Assembly (NCBI GenBank): GCA_016722295.1
Contig: JADKGL010000026.1
Location: 539,501 to 603,500, forward strand
Source of the DNA: Saprospiraceae bacterium
GTDB taxonomy: Bacteria > Bacteroidota > Bacteroidia > Chitinophagales > Saprospiraceae
DNA length: 64,000 bases
Direction: 5' to 3'
Shown one piece after another: positions 7,435-16,954 of this stretch (position 1 is its first letter; the number at the start of each line of letters is the position of its first letter). The position numbers and the translations under genes were made by a program. The notes beneath the pieces are model-generated. The model saw nothing but the letters and a program-made list of their open reading frames with translations. It was not told where the DNA came from and ran no database searches.

Positions 7435-8763
7435 TCAATTGAATTGAATTACCACTTTTTCAAACATAAAACGAATCGCATTACTAAAATAAATATTTGG
7501 GTAATCAGGCCTAGGCATAATATTTAACACATTGTTCAAATGCTCTGTAACGGTGCCTTTCATAATTTCATTTAAATAAAAATCAGATCCATACATCACT
7601 CGTGTAGCTAAATACCTGTCTCCATCAATCCTTCTTTTCAAGTATTGCATATTTTTCTTTTTAGCAAAAGCATATGAAAAATCTGCATATACATTTGAGA
7701 AATCTTGGATTAAACGAAAAGTCTGATCTAGACTATTCCATGTATCTGGATCATTATTATTTGCCCATTCATCTGAACTACCAAAATGTGCAATATTTAA
7801 TTTTAATTCAGGATTTGCATCCAATACTGGTCTCCATCGATCTGGATACAATAGAATTGGTTTGTAATATTTGTTTCTATTTTTTTCCAGCGCCACCAAT
7901 GGAGCATCCCACTTATCGATATATCGGTCGTTTGTAGCGTCGTATTCACTCCTTGGGAGATTCATTACTTTATAGGATGTGTGTGTGCGTTCTCCTCCCG
8001 CATGTGCAGTAACTGGAATACTTTATTCTTCACAAACTTCAAAGATATCCATTAGTGTCGGGTGATTGGGAAGGTAGCCAAGACTTGGATAAATTTTTAT
8101 TCCAACGAAAGGTGTGGTTTGCTCTAATTCATCCATATCAGTGTCATTGATAGTCTTTGCGAAAGCCGAAAGAAACAAACTAAAGGCATCTGGATTATTT
8201 GGATCAATGGCAAGAAATGGAAGCAAATGATCTTTTCCAGTAAAATTATCAACATCTGATCCATAGCTAAATTGATAATCGTTTTTTAATTCCAATACTT
8301 TTTTCATTTGGCCAATAAAATCTTCTTCCACGCCTCCAGTGATACCTCTTTCCATATCCATCATGAGGAGTACCAAGAATAGCTCTGGTTTTGAGTCATT
8401 TTCTTGCAAATGTAATGTTTGCTGGTAATGGCTCAATAAATCATCAATTATTTCTGTAGGTGTAGAATTGACTAAATGGTGTGTTCTTTTTACAAAAATT
8501 TTACTTGCCAATTCTAACAGATCCCTAGAAATTCCAGTTGAAGTGATTGCAAAATCTCTAGGAATATTCTTATTGGTAAATGCATGCATATGTACATCTA
8601 CAAATGCATCATACAATCCCTCATCGGCTATAATTGAACTCACTCGAGTTCTTGTTCTATTTGATATTCTAGTCAAAGGATTCGCTGAGATTCGCTTCGC
8701 ATTTTCAAAAAACATTTCTCGCGATATATTCTGTCGCACTGGAGGATTATTTCTGGGATTCAT
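7435..8763 (-). pseudogene. Amidohydrolase (TIM-barrel), interrupted by in-frame TAA
   Basis: A metal-dependent hydrolase of about 442 codons. A TAA at 8023-8025 separates ...FEVCEE from SIPVTAHAGGERTH; the frame is the same on both sides, so this is a nonsense change, not a frameshift. The residues expected of the amidohydrolase superfamily are all present across the two halves: the first-strand VDVHMHAF (HxH), a lysine in GIKIYPSLGY, histidines in TAHAGG and NIAHFG, and the late Asp in MYGSDF. Alone, neither half would make a full active site. There is no signal peptide, so the protein is probably cytoplasmic. The start is 14 bp beyond the metallopeptidase stop. Substrate unknown. Confidence 0.75.
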
Positions 8764-8777
8764 ACCTTGGGTTTACA

Positions 8778-9905
8778 TTATTTAGTCACTACGATACCAC
8801 CTGAACCATTGGCTGGTCGATACAAAATACGAATATTTATAAGATACTTTCTATTTTTAATCAATCGCATTTCAATGAATGAATTTAGATCTTTACCACT
8901 ATCGTCATCTCCAGAAAGATAAACGGGACGTCCACCTATCATTTCAGACAGGACCATCACTGTGTCTAATTTTCCTATTGTCTGTATTTTATATTTTTTC
9001 GACACTTTAGGAATAAAATAAAAATCTTCTTGAAGTCCATCAGCAGCAGTAATCTCCACTGATTGGAATAACTTTAATTCTGGTATAATTTTTCTCTTTG
9101 GAGGATAGAATTTTTTTACCCAAGTTTTGTCATCACTTGAAAGACCTCCTACAGGTGTTAATCCATTTGAAAATTGCTCTGGCTTTTTTACCCAACCTGG
9201 CGCTAAATTATACTCCATTATCGAATTTGGATCCCAATTGGATCCATCAACTTCTGCTGGATTTAATTTCTTTAAAATATTATGATGAGTCGTAGCTCGA
9301 CTCCAAGAATTAGGTGGCTGAGCTAAATCTCTATAGACATTTTCTTCATTCCATTCGATTCCTGCATTTGGATTTTGATGTTCATGATGAAGACCTAATG
9401 TGTGTCCTATTTCATGTAATGCTGTATCAAAATCTGATGAAATATCCCAACCAAAATTCATCGTTCTATCGGTTGACGGAATGGTTAATATCTCACGACC
9501 TACATAAGACCAAGCACCGTCTCCTCTTAAAAATCCAATTCGAATTTCTGCTTCTTCTGGATCTGTCATTTCTTGAAATTCTAGACCTATTCCTATAGCT
9601 TTCCATGTATTAAATGCTGATCTTACTATACTTACTTCTGCTGCAGATCCTTTCCAATTGGCATTTGTAAAAAAACAATATTTTAATACTGTCATATTAG
9701 CCCATTTGGCTGAATTGGACAATATCACACTAGCCCTCCTAGGGTCAAATCCGCTTGGAAATTCCCTTATTGGAACTACTGGCATTGCACAAAATGATTT
9801 GGATCCGATTTTTTTAATCTTTGACCTTGTTACTGTAGACTTAGTTGCTTTAGGTTTAGTAGATGTAAGCTTGGTTGATTTGGACTTTGGAGTTATCTTT
9901 TTCAT
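8778..9905 (-). CDS. Metzincin-type zinc metallopeptidase
   Basis: 375 residues. The zinc site HEIGHTLGLHHEH begins at His164 and fits the metzincin pattern HExxHxxGxxH, with Glu165 catalytic; SIMEY downstream is the Met-turn. This resembles M12 (astacin-like) or matrixin proteases. Residues 1-40 are rich in Lys, Thr and Ser, likely disordered, and there is no signal peptide or lipobox, which is unusual for this group. The last 100 residues look like a beta-rich domain (YLSGDDDSGKD ... GGIVVTK) similar to bacterial pre-peptidase C-terminal domains. It is followed at 14 bp by the amidohydrolase, suggesting an operon. Substrate and export route unknown. Confidence 0.8.
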   Translation of the reverse strand: MKKITPKSKSTKLTSTKPKATKSTVTRSKIKKIGSKSFCAMPVVPIREFPSGFDPRRASVILSNSAKWANMTVLKYCFFTNANWKGSAAEVSIVRSAFNTWKAIGIGLEFQEMTDPEEAEIRIGFLRGDGAWSYVGREILTIPSTDRTMNFGWDISSDFDTALHEIGHTLGLHHEHQNPNAGIEWNEENVYRDLAQPPNSWSRATTHHNILKKLNPAEVDGSNWDPNSIMEYNLAPGWVKKPEQFSNGLTPVGGLSSDDKTWVKKFYPPKRKIIPELKLFQSVEITAADGLQEDFYFIPKVSKKYKIQTIGKLDTVMVLSEMIGGRPVYLSGDDDSGKDLNSFIEMRLIKNRKYLINIRILYRPANGSGGIVVTK

Positions 9906-10037
9906 AAGGTGAGATTTAAAAAATTATTTTTATCGGATAAAAAATACTAGATGCATTTTTATCTTATACATAGTGATGTGTTCAATAGTAATAGAATGTT
10001 ACTAGCAAATCACAATTATTTTAAAAATAAATTTTAA

Positions 10038-10502
10038 CTATTTTTTCCTTCTCAACTCTAATGCGATCGATTGGATGCCAGTGATCAAACTATCTCTACT
10101 GTTTTGAAAAAGTGTAAGACTATAATTTCCCATTTGAGGAAAAGAAATATTCTCTTGAAGTGGAATCAATGCCTCACATTGATTTTGCGAACAATCTCCA
10201 TTGCTCTTGCCATTGGGTTGAAATAATTCTAAAGAAAGTAAATTGCTTATTTCAGATTGATCGGGATTTGTTGTCTTTACATTTAAATAGACATTTTGGT
10301 ATTTCATATCTGCATTGTGATGCATGTGCAATAACAAATCGAATGCAGATGTAGTATCCTTCATTTCCCATGAGAATACAATAGAATCTTGGTATGCCCA
10401 GGATGAATTTTCAATTTTTATTTCTTTAAAATAAACTTGATTTTTATCACAAGAAATCAAAAAAAGAAATAATACAACTACAATATAAAAGCGTGTGAGC
10501 AT
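10038..10502 (-). CDS. gldH: Gliding motility lipoprotein GldH
   Basis: 154 residues from the ATG at 10502, with lipobox LFLISC (Cys18). The mature domain is beta-rich, with the SWEMKDT and LLLHMHHN segments typical of the GldH family. GldH is a lipoprotein needed for gliding and for T9SS-related functions in Flavobacterium. The ATG overlaps the dnaJ stop by one base (TGATG), so translation is probably coupled to dnaJ. A TTG one codon upstream is the alternative start. The assignment rests on lipobox, size and recognisable family sequence; T9SS substrates elsewhere in the window fit it. Confidence 0.8.
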   Translation of the reverse strand: MLTRFYIVVVLFLFLISCDKNQVYFKEIKIENSSWAYQDSIVFSWEMKDTTSAFDLLLHMHHNADMKYQNVYLNVKTTNPDQSEISNLLSLELFQPNGKSNGDCSQNQCEALIPLQENISFPQMGNYSLTLFQNSRDSLITGIQSIALELRRKK

Positions 10503-11662
10503 CAATTAAAAAATTCTTTCATTCGATCAAAAAATCCTTTATCTTCACTTGAAGGATGTGGATTAAAATTATTCATGTTGCGTAGTTTTTCTAATATAGC
10601 TCGCTCCTCACTAGATACATGTTTTGGAGTCCAGATATGTACATGAACTAATTGGTCCCCTTTATCATAAGATTGAACGGAAGGCACTCCCAATCCTTTT
10701 AGTCTGAAAATTTTTCCACTTTGGGTTCCAGGTGGAATTTTGATTTTTACTGTAGAATTTAATGTTGGAACTTCTGATTGTGTACCCAATGCAGCATCAG
10801 CAATATTTATATAAAGATCGAAATGAATATTCATTCCATCACGTGTAAATGTTTCATTTGGTTTTTGTTCGATACTGATCAAAAGGTCTCCTGCTGGACC
10901 TCCATTCACACCTGCATTGCCCTTGCCTCTCATAGAAAGTTGCATACCATCTTCTACACCTGCTGGAATTTGGATCTCGATCATCTCTTCATTCATCTCA
11001 ACACCCGAACCTCTGCAACTTGTACAATGATTTGAGATTTGTTGACCTGTTCCGTTACAAGTGGGACAAGCAGCTGTAGTCTGCATCTGTCCTAAAAAAG
11101 TACTTCGCACCTGACGCACATATCCTGCACCATTACATCCTGAACAAGTCTTGATTGATTTGGAATCTTTAGCACCGCTTCCGTGACATGTTTTACATGC
11201 TGTTTGTTTTTTAACTTTTATTTTTTTTGTGATCCCTGTTGCAATTTCTTCTAGGGTCATACTCACCTTGATCCTTAGATTGCTGCCTTTCTGTCCCGTA
11301 GATCTACCTCCACCACTTCTTGAACCGCCAAAAAAGGATTCAAAAGGACTTCCCGAATCTCCAAAAATATCTCCAAATTGGCTGAAGATATCATCCATAT
11401 TCACGCTGCCACCTCTACCTCCAAAACCTTGATTCGGATCTACACCCGCATGTCCATAGCGATCGTAACGCGCTTTTTTATCTCCATTGCTCAATATTTC
11501 ATAAGCTTCGGCAGCTTCTTTAAATTTTTCTTCTGAAGCCTTGTCTCCAGGATTGCGATCTGGATGATATTGCATAGCCACTTTGCGGTATGCTTTCTTT
11601 ATTGCATCTGCATCAGCAGATTTATTGACTCCTAATATTTCGTAATAATCTCTTTTACTCAT
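10502..11662 (-). CDS. dnaJ: Chaperone protein DnaJ
   Basis: 386 residues with all standard parts: a J domain with the HPD triad (YHPDRNPG), a Gly/Phe-rich linker (about 75-120), four zinc-binding CxxCxGxG repeats (about 155-220) and the C-terminal substrate-binding domains. It stimulates DnaK ATPase and delivers unfolded proteins. It follows grpE by 38 bp, probably in one operon; dnaK is not in the window. The stop codon overlaps the gldH start. Confidence 0.97.
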   Translation of the reverse strand: MSKRDYYEILGVNKSADADAIKKAYRKVAMQYHPDRNPGDKASEEKFKEAAEAYEILSNGDKKARYDRYGHAGVDPNQGFGGRGGSVNMDDIFSQFGDIFGDSGSPFESFFGGSRSGGGRSTGQKGSNLRIKVSMTLEEIATGITKKIKVKKQTACKTCHGSGAKDSKSIKTCSGCNGAGYVRQVRSTFLGQMQTTAACPTCNGTGQQISNHCTSCRGSGVEMNEEMIEIQIPAGVEDGMQLSMRGKGNAGVNGGPAGDLLISIEQKPNETFTRDGMNIHFDLYINIADAALGTQSEVPTLNSTVKIKIPPGTQSGKIFRLKGLGVPSVQSYDKGDQLVHVHIWTPKHVSSEERAILEKLRNMNNFNPHPSSEDKGFFDRMKEFFN

Positions 11663-11700
11663 GATTCTTTTACTTGTTGGCTCAAAGTGAATTTTCTCAT

Positions 11701-12231
11701 TTATTTTGCCACTACTACTTTGGCATATCTTATGATCTTTTCATTCAATAGATAACCTTTCTCAACAGTATCTATCACTTTGCCTCTTAGTTCTTCGCTA
11801 GGACTAGGAAATTCGGTAATTGCTTCATGGAACATTGGATCAAAATCTTTATGATTTGAATCCATAGCTTCAAGGCCTTTTGACTTCAACAATGAAATCA
11901 ATTTTTGATACACCAAGTTCATGCCTTCAGGAAATATGTTCTCATTGTTTTGCTCTATTGAAATTTTTTGAGCGCGCTCAAAATCATCTACTATGGTCAA
12001 TAATTCCTGTATCATTTCTTGAGAAGCATTTCGAATCAAATCAAATCGCTCCTTCGTATTTCGTTTTTTAAAATTGTCAAATTCAGCTACTAATCTAAGG
12101 TATTTGTCTTTTTGATCACCCAATTCAGCTTTAATTTTCTCTATTTCATTACTATATTCTTCCGACAACACCGCATTTTCATTATTTTCTTCTTCCATAG
12201 TAGGCTCTATTGTTTTTTCCTCTTCTGTCAT
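11701..12231 (-). CDS. grpE: Nucleotide exchange factor GrpE
   Basis: 176 residues: an acidic N-terminus, a long coiled-coil (about 25-90, KYLRLVAEFDNFKKRN) and the C-terminal beta domain with DPMFHEAITEFPS and the terminal VEKGYLLNEKIIRYAKVVVAK-type strand. It releases ADP from DnaK. First gene of grpE-dnaJ-gldH, 37 nt behind a promoter element shared with groES. Confidence 0.96.
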   Translation of the reverse strand: MTEEEKTIEPTMEEENNENAVLSEEYSNEIEKIKAELGDQKDKYLRLVAEFDNFKKRNTKERFDLIRNASQEMIQELLTIVDDFERAQKISIEQNNENIFPEGMNLVYQKLISLLKSKGLEAMDSNHKDFDPMFHEAITEFPSPSEELRGKVIDTVEKGYLLNEKIIRYAKVVVAK

Positions 12232-12261
12232 AAATTTATCTTTTTAAAACTACTATTTATG

Positions 12262-12308
12262 CTGTTCAATTCCCTTGCCAAAGCGACAATGTGGTCATTT
12301 TGTCAGTT
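12262..12308 (-). promoter_or_regulatory. Heat-shock-type promoter/UAS of grpE
   Basis: The minus strand reads AACTGACAAAAT (12297-12308), then ATTGTC, then TTGGCA (12276-12281), six bases, and TTGA. The distance from AACTGACAAAAT to TTGGCA is exactly that of the groES copy, and 24 of 33 positions agree by eye. GACAA and TTGTC form an inverted pair around the middle. The element overlaps the stop codon of the upstream TlpA-like gene. The sigma-54-like reading is inference. Confidence 0.55.
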
Positions 12309-12863
12309 TTTTAGCAATTCCTTTGCCAAATAATCATCCAATTCTTTAAAATCTGGATTTACTAAGAGAATTTTGCCATTTGGGCTGATAAGAAATTTTG
12401 AAGGAATTTCTTTCACACCATATAAGAGAGCCATTGAACTAGACATACGTTCTTCTTGAATGACTTGTTTTGGCCAGTTCAATCCATCGTTTTGAATGGC
12501 TTGTAAAGCTTGTTCTTTATTTCTTTCTAATGCGACAGACATAAAATCTATGCCTGAAGCTGTTTTGAATTGACTTGATTTATATCTGTCATAAAGCATG
12601 ACCATTATAGGATTTTCAGCCCTACAAGGCGCACACCAACTCCCCCAGAAATCTAGTAATAGATATTTTCCAGAAAAATTGGACAATTCAATAGGACTCC
12701 CATGAATATCATCAATTTTAAAATCAGGTGCAGTCTCGCCAAAGCCCATCATGGGTTTAAAATAAAAATAGCGAACCATGAAAGCTAAAAATAAACCAAA
12801 AGCGATATAGCCAAGAAGTTTGATCATGCAAATTGAAACAGCGATTCTGGCAATTGGTTTCAT
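12303..12863 (-). CDS. TlpA-like thiol-disulfide protein, membrane-anchored
   Basis: 186 residues. One N-terminal transmembrane helix (about 12-32) is followed by a periplasmic thioredoxin fold: ETAPDF, then FWGSWCAPC with Cys77 and Cys80, and KEIPSKFLISPNGKI with the cis-proline. TlpA/ResA-type proteins reduce or maintain thiols in exported proteins. It is divergent from the LTA-synthase-like gene, with 41 bp between starts. Its stop lies within the grpE regulatory element. Confidence 0.88.
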   Translation of the reverse strand: MKPIARIAVSICMIKLLGYIAFGLFLAFMVRYFYFKPMMGFGETAPDFKIDDIHGSPIELSNFSGKYLLLDFWGSWCAPCRAENPIMVMLYDRYKSSQFKTASGIDFMSVALERNKEQALQAIQNDGLNWPKQVIQEERMSSSMALLYGVKEIPSKFLISPNGKILLVNPDFKELDDYLAKELLKN

Positions 12864-12865
12864 TA

Positions 12866-12897
12866 TTGAAAGAAAGCAATAATTTTTTATAATTTTG
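12866..12897 (+). promoter_or_regulatory. -33/-7 promoter of LTA-synthase-like gene
   Basis: TTG (12866-12868), a 21-bp spacer and TAATTTTG (12890-12897) match the Bacteroidota consensus TTG ... TAnnTTTG. Only 7 nt separate it from the ATG, so the transcript would have almost no leader. Confidence 0.55.
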
Positions 12898-12904
12898 TGA
12901 TTCG

Positions 12905-14725
12905 ATGAAAAATATAAGCATCTATTTACTGAAGATTATCACTTTTTGGATATTCTTTTTTGCAAGTACAAGATTGGTTTTTTTGTTACTACAAATTGGA
13001 TTTGGGAAATCTACTTTTCATCCAGAGAGTGTGTTTGCTTCTGTGATCGGATTCCGTATGGATTTATCCATGGCATTTTATTTTATTGCTCCAGTTCTAC
13101 TAACTTTATTGATCAATCATTTTTTCAAATCTGAAAAGATTCAAGCATTTATAAAATATTTCAATCTTCTATTGTTACTAATTTGCTGTATAATAATTGG
13201 AGTGGATGCGGAATTGTATCAAGATTGGGGATATCGGATGGATTATACTCCACTTACTTATCTTACTGTTCCGGGTGAAGCTGCCAATTTTTTAACGTAT
13301 AAAATGGTTTTAGTATTCAGTATAGCAGCTGCGACAAGTTTAGGAATAGGATATTTTTTGTTCAATTATTTTTTTCAAAAAGTATCAATCATTTATTCAT
13401 GGTCTTCGTTTTTTGGATTGATTTTATGGGCTGCAATTTGGATTATACCGATTCGAGGAGGTATCGGAGAATTCCCACTGAATCCAGGACAAATGTATTA
13501 TAGCAAAAAAGTATTTCACAATCATCTAGCTATTAATCCTGTATGGAATGTAGTATATACAAGTATTCAAAAACAAAAAATAAAATCAAACTATGAATAC
13601 ATGCCTGATCAAGAAGCGAAAGGAAAGTTTTCAAATCTTATCTCTGTAAATACAAAGGCAAAGCAGCGATGGCTAAAATCTGATACACCGAATATACTGA
13701 TCGTAATTTTAGAAACCTTTACTGCGGAAGTCAATCATAAGAAGTATAAAGACATTGAGATCATGCCGCGATTGAATAAGATTTTTGAGGATGGAATTTA
13801 TTTTCCAAATGCATATGGTTGTGGAGATCGAACAGACAAAGGCGTAGTTAGTGTACTAAGTGGATATCCAGCCCAACCGCAATCTTCCATAATGATGTAT
13901 CAAAAAAAATCTGAATCGCTTCCTTCTATTATAAAATCATTAAAGACCAAAAATTATAACTCAACATTTTATTATGGCGGCGAATTGAATTTTGCTAGTA
14001 TGAAGTCCTATATTTGGAGTGCTGGATTTGAAAAAATTATTGATAAAAATAATTTTGATCCAGCTACATACAATGCAAAATGGGGAGTGCATGATCATAT
14101 CTTATTTAATAAAGCATTCCAAGAAATTAAAACCACTACTTCGCCTTTTGTGCATTGTATTTTATCGCTAAGTAGTCACCCTCCTTATGATGTACCAATG
14201 CAAGATGTATGGAAGGGAAATGATGAAGAAACTCGATTTATCAATAGCATTCATTACGCTGATCGTTCTCTTGGTGCTCTTATTGATAGCTTAAAAAAAT
14301 CTCCTGTTTGGGAAAATTTGCTCGTCGTATTAGTAGGGGATCATGGTGGGAGATTTCCAGGGAATATGGCATTGTATGACCCTAAAAAATTTCACATCAC
14401 AATGCATTTTACAGGAGGAGCAATACGCACAGATTCAATTATTAATAGACTTTCGTCACAACAAGATATAAGTAAAACAATTTTGAATCAACTCGATATT
14501 CCTACAGAAGATCTTGCCTTTTCACAAGATTTATTTTCGGAGGATTATAAGCCATTTGTATATTATGCTTACAATCCTGGTGTGGGTTGTATAGATTCAT
14601 CTGGAAGATTGGTTTACTCATTAGAGACAAAAAATATTTTGGAAACAGAAGGAAATCCTACTACAACTTTAGATAAATTGTTGAGCTATTTGCAACTGGT
14701 GATGAGAGATTTTAACAACCGATAA
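12905..14725 (+). CDS. LTA synthase family protein (sulfatase fold)
   Basis: 606 residues. About five transmembrane helices occupy residues 1-200, followed by an extracytoplasmic sulfatase-like domain. Metal and catalytic residues are recognisable: Glu270 in VILETFTAE, the threonine nucleophile Thr310 in CGDRTDKG, and LVGDHGGR near the C-terminus. The family includes LtaS and phosphoglycerol or phosphoethanolamine transferases; in Gram-negative Bacteroidota the substrate is not established and is more likely a lipid or glycan headgroup than lipoteichoic acid. It stands alone on its strand behind a -33/-7 promoter. Confidence 0.85.
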   Translation: MKNISIYLLKIITFWIFFFASTRLVFLLLQIGFGKSTFHPESVFASVIGFRMDLSMAFYFIAPVLLTLLINHFFKSEKIQAFIKYFNLLLLLICCIIIGVDAELYQDWGYRMDYTPLTYLTVPGEAANFLTYKMVLVFSIAAATSLGIGYFLFNYFFQKVSIIYSWSSFFGLILWAAIWIIPIRGGIGEFPLNPGQMYYSKKVFHNHLAINPVWNVVYTSIQKQKIKSNYEYMPDQEAKGKFSNLISVNTKAKQRWLKSDTPNILIVILETFTAEVNHKKYKDIEIMPRLNKIFEDGIYFPNAYGCGDRTDKGVVSVLSGYPAQPQSSIMMYQKKSESLPSIIKSLKTKNYNSTFYYGGELNFASMKSYIWSAGFEKIIDKNNFDPATYNAKWGVHDHILFNKAFQEIKTTTSPFVHCILSLSSHPPYDVPMQDVWKGNDEETRFINSIHYADRSLGALIDSLKKSPVWENLLVVLVGDHGGRFPGNMALYDPKKFHITMHFTGGAIRTDSIINRLSSQQDISKTILNQLDIPTEDLAFSQDLFSEDYKPFVYYAYNPGVGCIDSSGRLVYSLETKNILETEGNPTTTLDKLLSYLQLVMRDFNNR

Positions 14726-14756
14726 ACTTCTGTTGATATTTTTCAAACTCCTAAGA

Positions 14757-15761
14757 TCAGGTAAATAATAGTCCAAAAATAAACAAAATAATTAATGATA
14801 CTACAAGCACAAAACTATAACTTATAAAAAATATCATTGTTTTTATAGCTGTTTTCATTTTACTTTGAAGGTAATTCGTTCGAAGAGATTTGTAAAAATA
14901 AAGGATAGCCAGAATTGCTCCAATTTTTACAATTGCATCTATTGGTACTAATTGATAATATAGTATTAATATAATAAAAAATATAAAAATGGCAGTATGG
15001 TAATGAATTGAAAAAATCAAAAATTCGTAATAATTTTTCTTGTGTCTTAAAAATAGCAACTTGAGAAGTAATGCAAAAATCGGCATGATAAAAAACATAG
15101 CCATAGATGCATTTTTTGAAATGGAATTGATAACCTGTGTAAAGAATTCTGATTTAGCTGTATACGCCTTTATGGTTTGTCTCACTAGTATTCTATTGAA
15201 AAAAGTATTTTCAATCTTATTATTTTCCAAAAAAGAAACTAGATTTTTATTCTCTACTAGATTATATGAATCTAAGGCTGCCTTACTGATTTTTATATTA
15301 AAGTATGAAAATGTATCTTGTGAGCTTGAATCGATATCATTATTTTTATAATCATTTGAATCACTTTTATTTTTTGAAAATCCTTCATTTAATCCAATAG
15401 TAAAGTCTTTGGAATGAGAGTTCTCATCTTTAGAAACGTGACCGACGTGAAATAAATTAAGAAACAAAAAATAAATCACACTGATAAAAATATACAAACG
15501 AATTGGAGGAACAAAACGCATTCTTTTGTTTTCCAAAAATTCCTTTGTCATAAGACCCGGATAACAGATCAAATGTTTCAATGAAGTCCAAATCTTTGTG
15601 TCGAAATGAAAAATGGATTCTAAAAATTCTAAAAATAAATGACCAATTGGTAGGTTCGGAATATGATTATCTTGCCCACAATTGGGACAAAAATTTTCAT
15701 CATGCAAAAAATGAAAATTACAATTTCCGCAATGTGAAGATTTATGAAGATGTTTTGCCAT
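14757..15761 (-). CDS. DUF3667 membrane protein with zinc ribbon
   Basis: 334 residues. The N-terminal zinc ribbon is formed by Cys11/Cys14 and Cys25/Cys28 (HCGNC ... FCPNC), followed by the family segment GLMTKEFLENKRMRFVPPIRLY and several transmembrane helices (about 87-107 and four after 215). DUF3667 proteins are common in Bacteroidota and have no established function. It lies 23 bp after lgt on the same strand and may be co-transcribed. Confidence 0.82.
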   Translation of the reverse strand: MAKHLHKSSHCGNCNFHFLHDENFCPNCGQDNHIPNLPIGHLFLEFLESIFHFDTKIWTSLKHLICYPGLMTKEFLENKRMRFVPPIRLYIFISVIYFLFLNLFHVGHVSKDENSHSKDFTIGLNEGFSKNKSDSNDYKNNDIDSSSQDTFSYFNIKISKAALDSYNLVENKNLVSFLENNKIENTFFNRILVRQTIKAYTAKSEFFTQVINSISKNASMAMFFIMPIFALLLKLLFLRHKKNYYEFLIFSIHYHTAIFIFFIILILYYQLVPIDAIVKIGAILAILYFYKSLRTNYLQSKMKTAIKTMIFFISYSFVLVVSLIILFIFGLLFT

Positions 15762-15784
15762 TCTGTATTCTACACCTTACTATG

Positions 15785-16939
15785 TTAAACTATTTTTTTC
15801 TTCCAAAAATACCATGTGCCAATGATACCTATTATGATTAGAAAGAAAGCAATAAATTGAGATAAAGATGGATTCATTCCTAAAAAATCATATCTTGGAT
15901 TGACACGAATTCCTTCGATGAAGATTCGCTCTATACCATTTAAAATACAATAAATAAAAAATAAAACTCCAGCATATGGAATTTTTGTACGGAGTCCCCA
16001 TAGAATTCCAGTTATGATGAATGCAAATATACTTTCCCACAATGGTGTGGGATATACAGGTGGCACCAGCTGATGACAATGCACAAGTGTGCATCCTTCG
16101 ATTTTAGTCCCTTCATCGATGACATTGTGAGGGTAGTTGAATGCCCACCAACTATCTGGGAAGATGAACCATGATGGTTTTGCCATTTCGTTGACAATAC
16201 CCCAATCGCCATCACCTGAAAGATGACAACCCATTCTACCTACTGCATAACCGATCATCAAAGTAGGAGCTATGGCATCCATCATATGGATAGGATGCAG
16301 TCCTTTGCTTTTAATAAATCTGTAAACCATAATAAAAGCCAGGATTAAACCACCATAGATAGTTAATCCACTTCCCGAGAAAATTGTACCGATTGGATCT
16401 CTAAGAAAATCTCCAAAATTCTCTAAAATCGAAAAAAGTCTAGACCCAACTAAGCCAAAAATAGCTGCCACGCCAGTTATTTCAAATACCCGATCTTTTG
16501 GTTGAATCATGACATCAGCTCTGCGAACTTCATTGCTCTCTTGGGTTTTCATTTTGTAGATCCAATATCCAAGAGAGGCGATCAATGCCAATGCTCCCCA
16601 GATCAAATTACCTTTTGTAGAAAAAACGACATCCGCCAGATCTAAGGGTACAGTTTTGGGACTATTGACCAAATACCCGATTTTGTAGGCAATAATACTG
16701 TTCACCAATGCCTGAAGTCCGATTTCAGTCCAATCCACTGGCTTATACACCACAATGTTCTCTACACGACCTGTCAATTGACCATTGGCAGTCTTGCGAA
16801 TCATTTCTAAGTAAAGTAAATAGCCACTAGCAACAAAAGAAAGACCGAGCATGAGACCAAAAGTCTGCACCAATGAGAAAGCATTGTCTGGTTGAGTACC
16901 AAATAAAGCATGTAATATATAAGATAAATTGGGATACAT
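15785..16939 (-). CDS. lgt: Prolipoprotein diacylglyceryl transferase
   Basis: 384 residues from the ATG at 16939, giving the expected MYPNLSYILHALFG start. An in-frame TTG at 16987 exists but fits better as the -33 element of the promoter. There are several transmembrane helices; the conserved signature region reads GRMGCHLSGDGDWG, followed by PVYPTPLWESI and a last helix. The enzyme adds diacylglycerol to the lipobox cysteine of prelipoproteins at the inner membrane, the first step for lipoproteins such as GldH encoded in this window. A loop after the third helix makes it longer than E. coli Lgt (291 residues), as is usual in Bacteroidota. Confidence 0.93.
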   Translation of the reverse strand: MYPNLSYILHALFGTQPDNAFSLVQTFGLMLGLSFVASGYLLYLEMIRKTANGQLTGRVENIVVYKPVDWTEIGLQALVNSIIAYKIGYLVNSPKTVPLDLADVVFSTKGNLIWGALALIASLGYWIYKMKTQESNEVRRADVMIQPKDRVFEITGVAAIFGLVGSRLFSILENFGDFLRDPIGTIFSGSGLTIYGGLILAFIMVYRFIKSKGLHPIHMMDAIAPTLMIGYAVGRMGCHLSGDGDWGIVNEMAKPSWFIFPDSWWAFNYPHNVIDEGTKIEGCTLVHCHQLVPPVYPTPLWESIFAFIITGILWGLRTKIPYAGVLFFIYCILNGIERIFIEGIRVNPRYDFLGMNPSLSQFIAFFLIIIGIIGTWYFWKKKIV

Positions 16940-16954
16940 CCATATAATTTGACC

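Noticed and set aside
8023..8025. Recoded stop (selenocysteine or pyrrolysine) in the amidohydrolase
   Set aside because: The codon is TAA; known recoding uses TGA or TAG, and no SECIS-like structure was seen.
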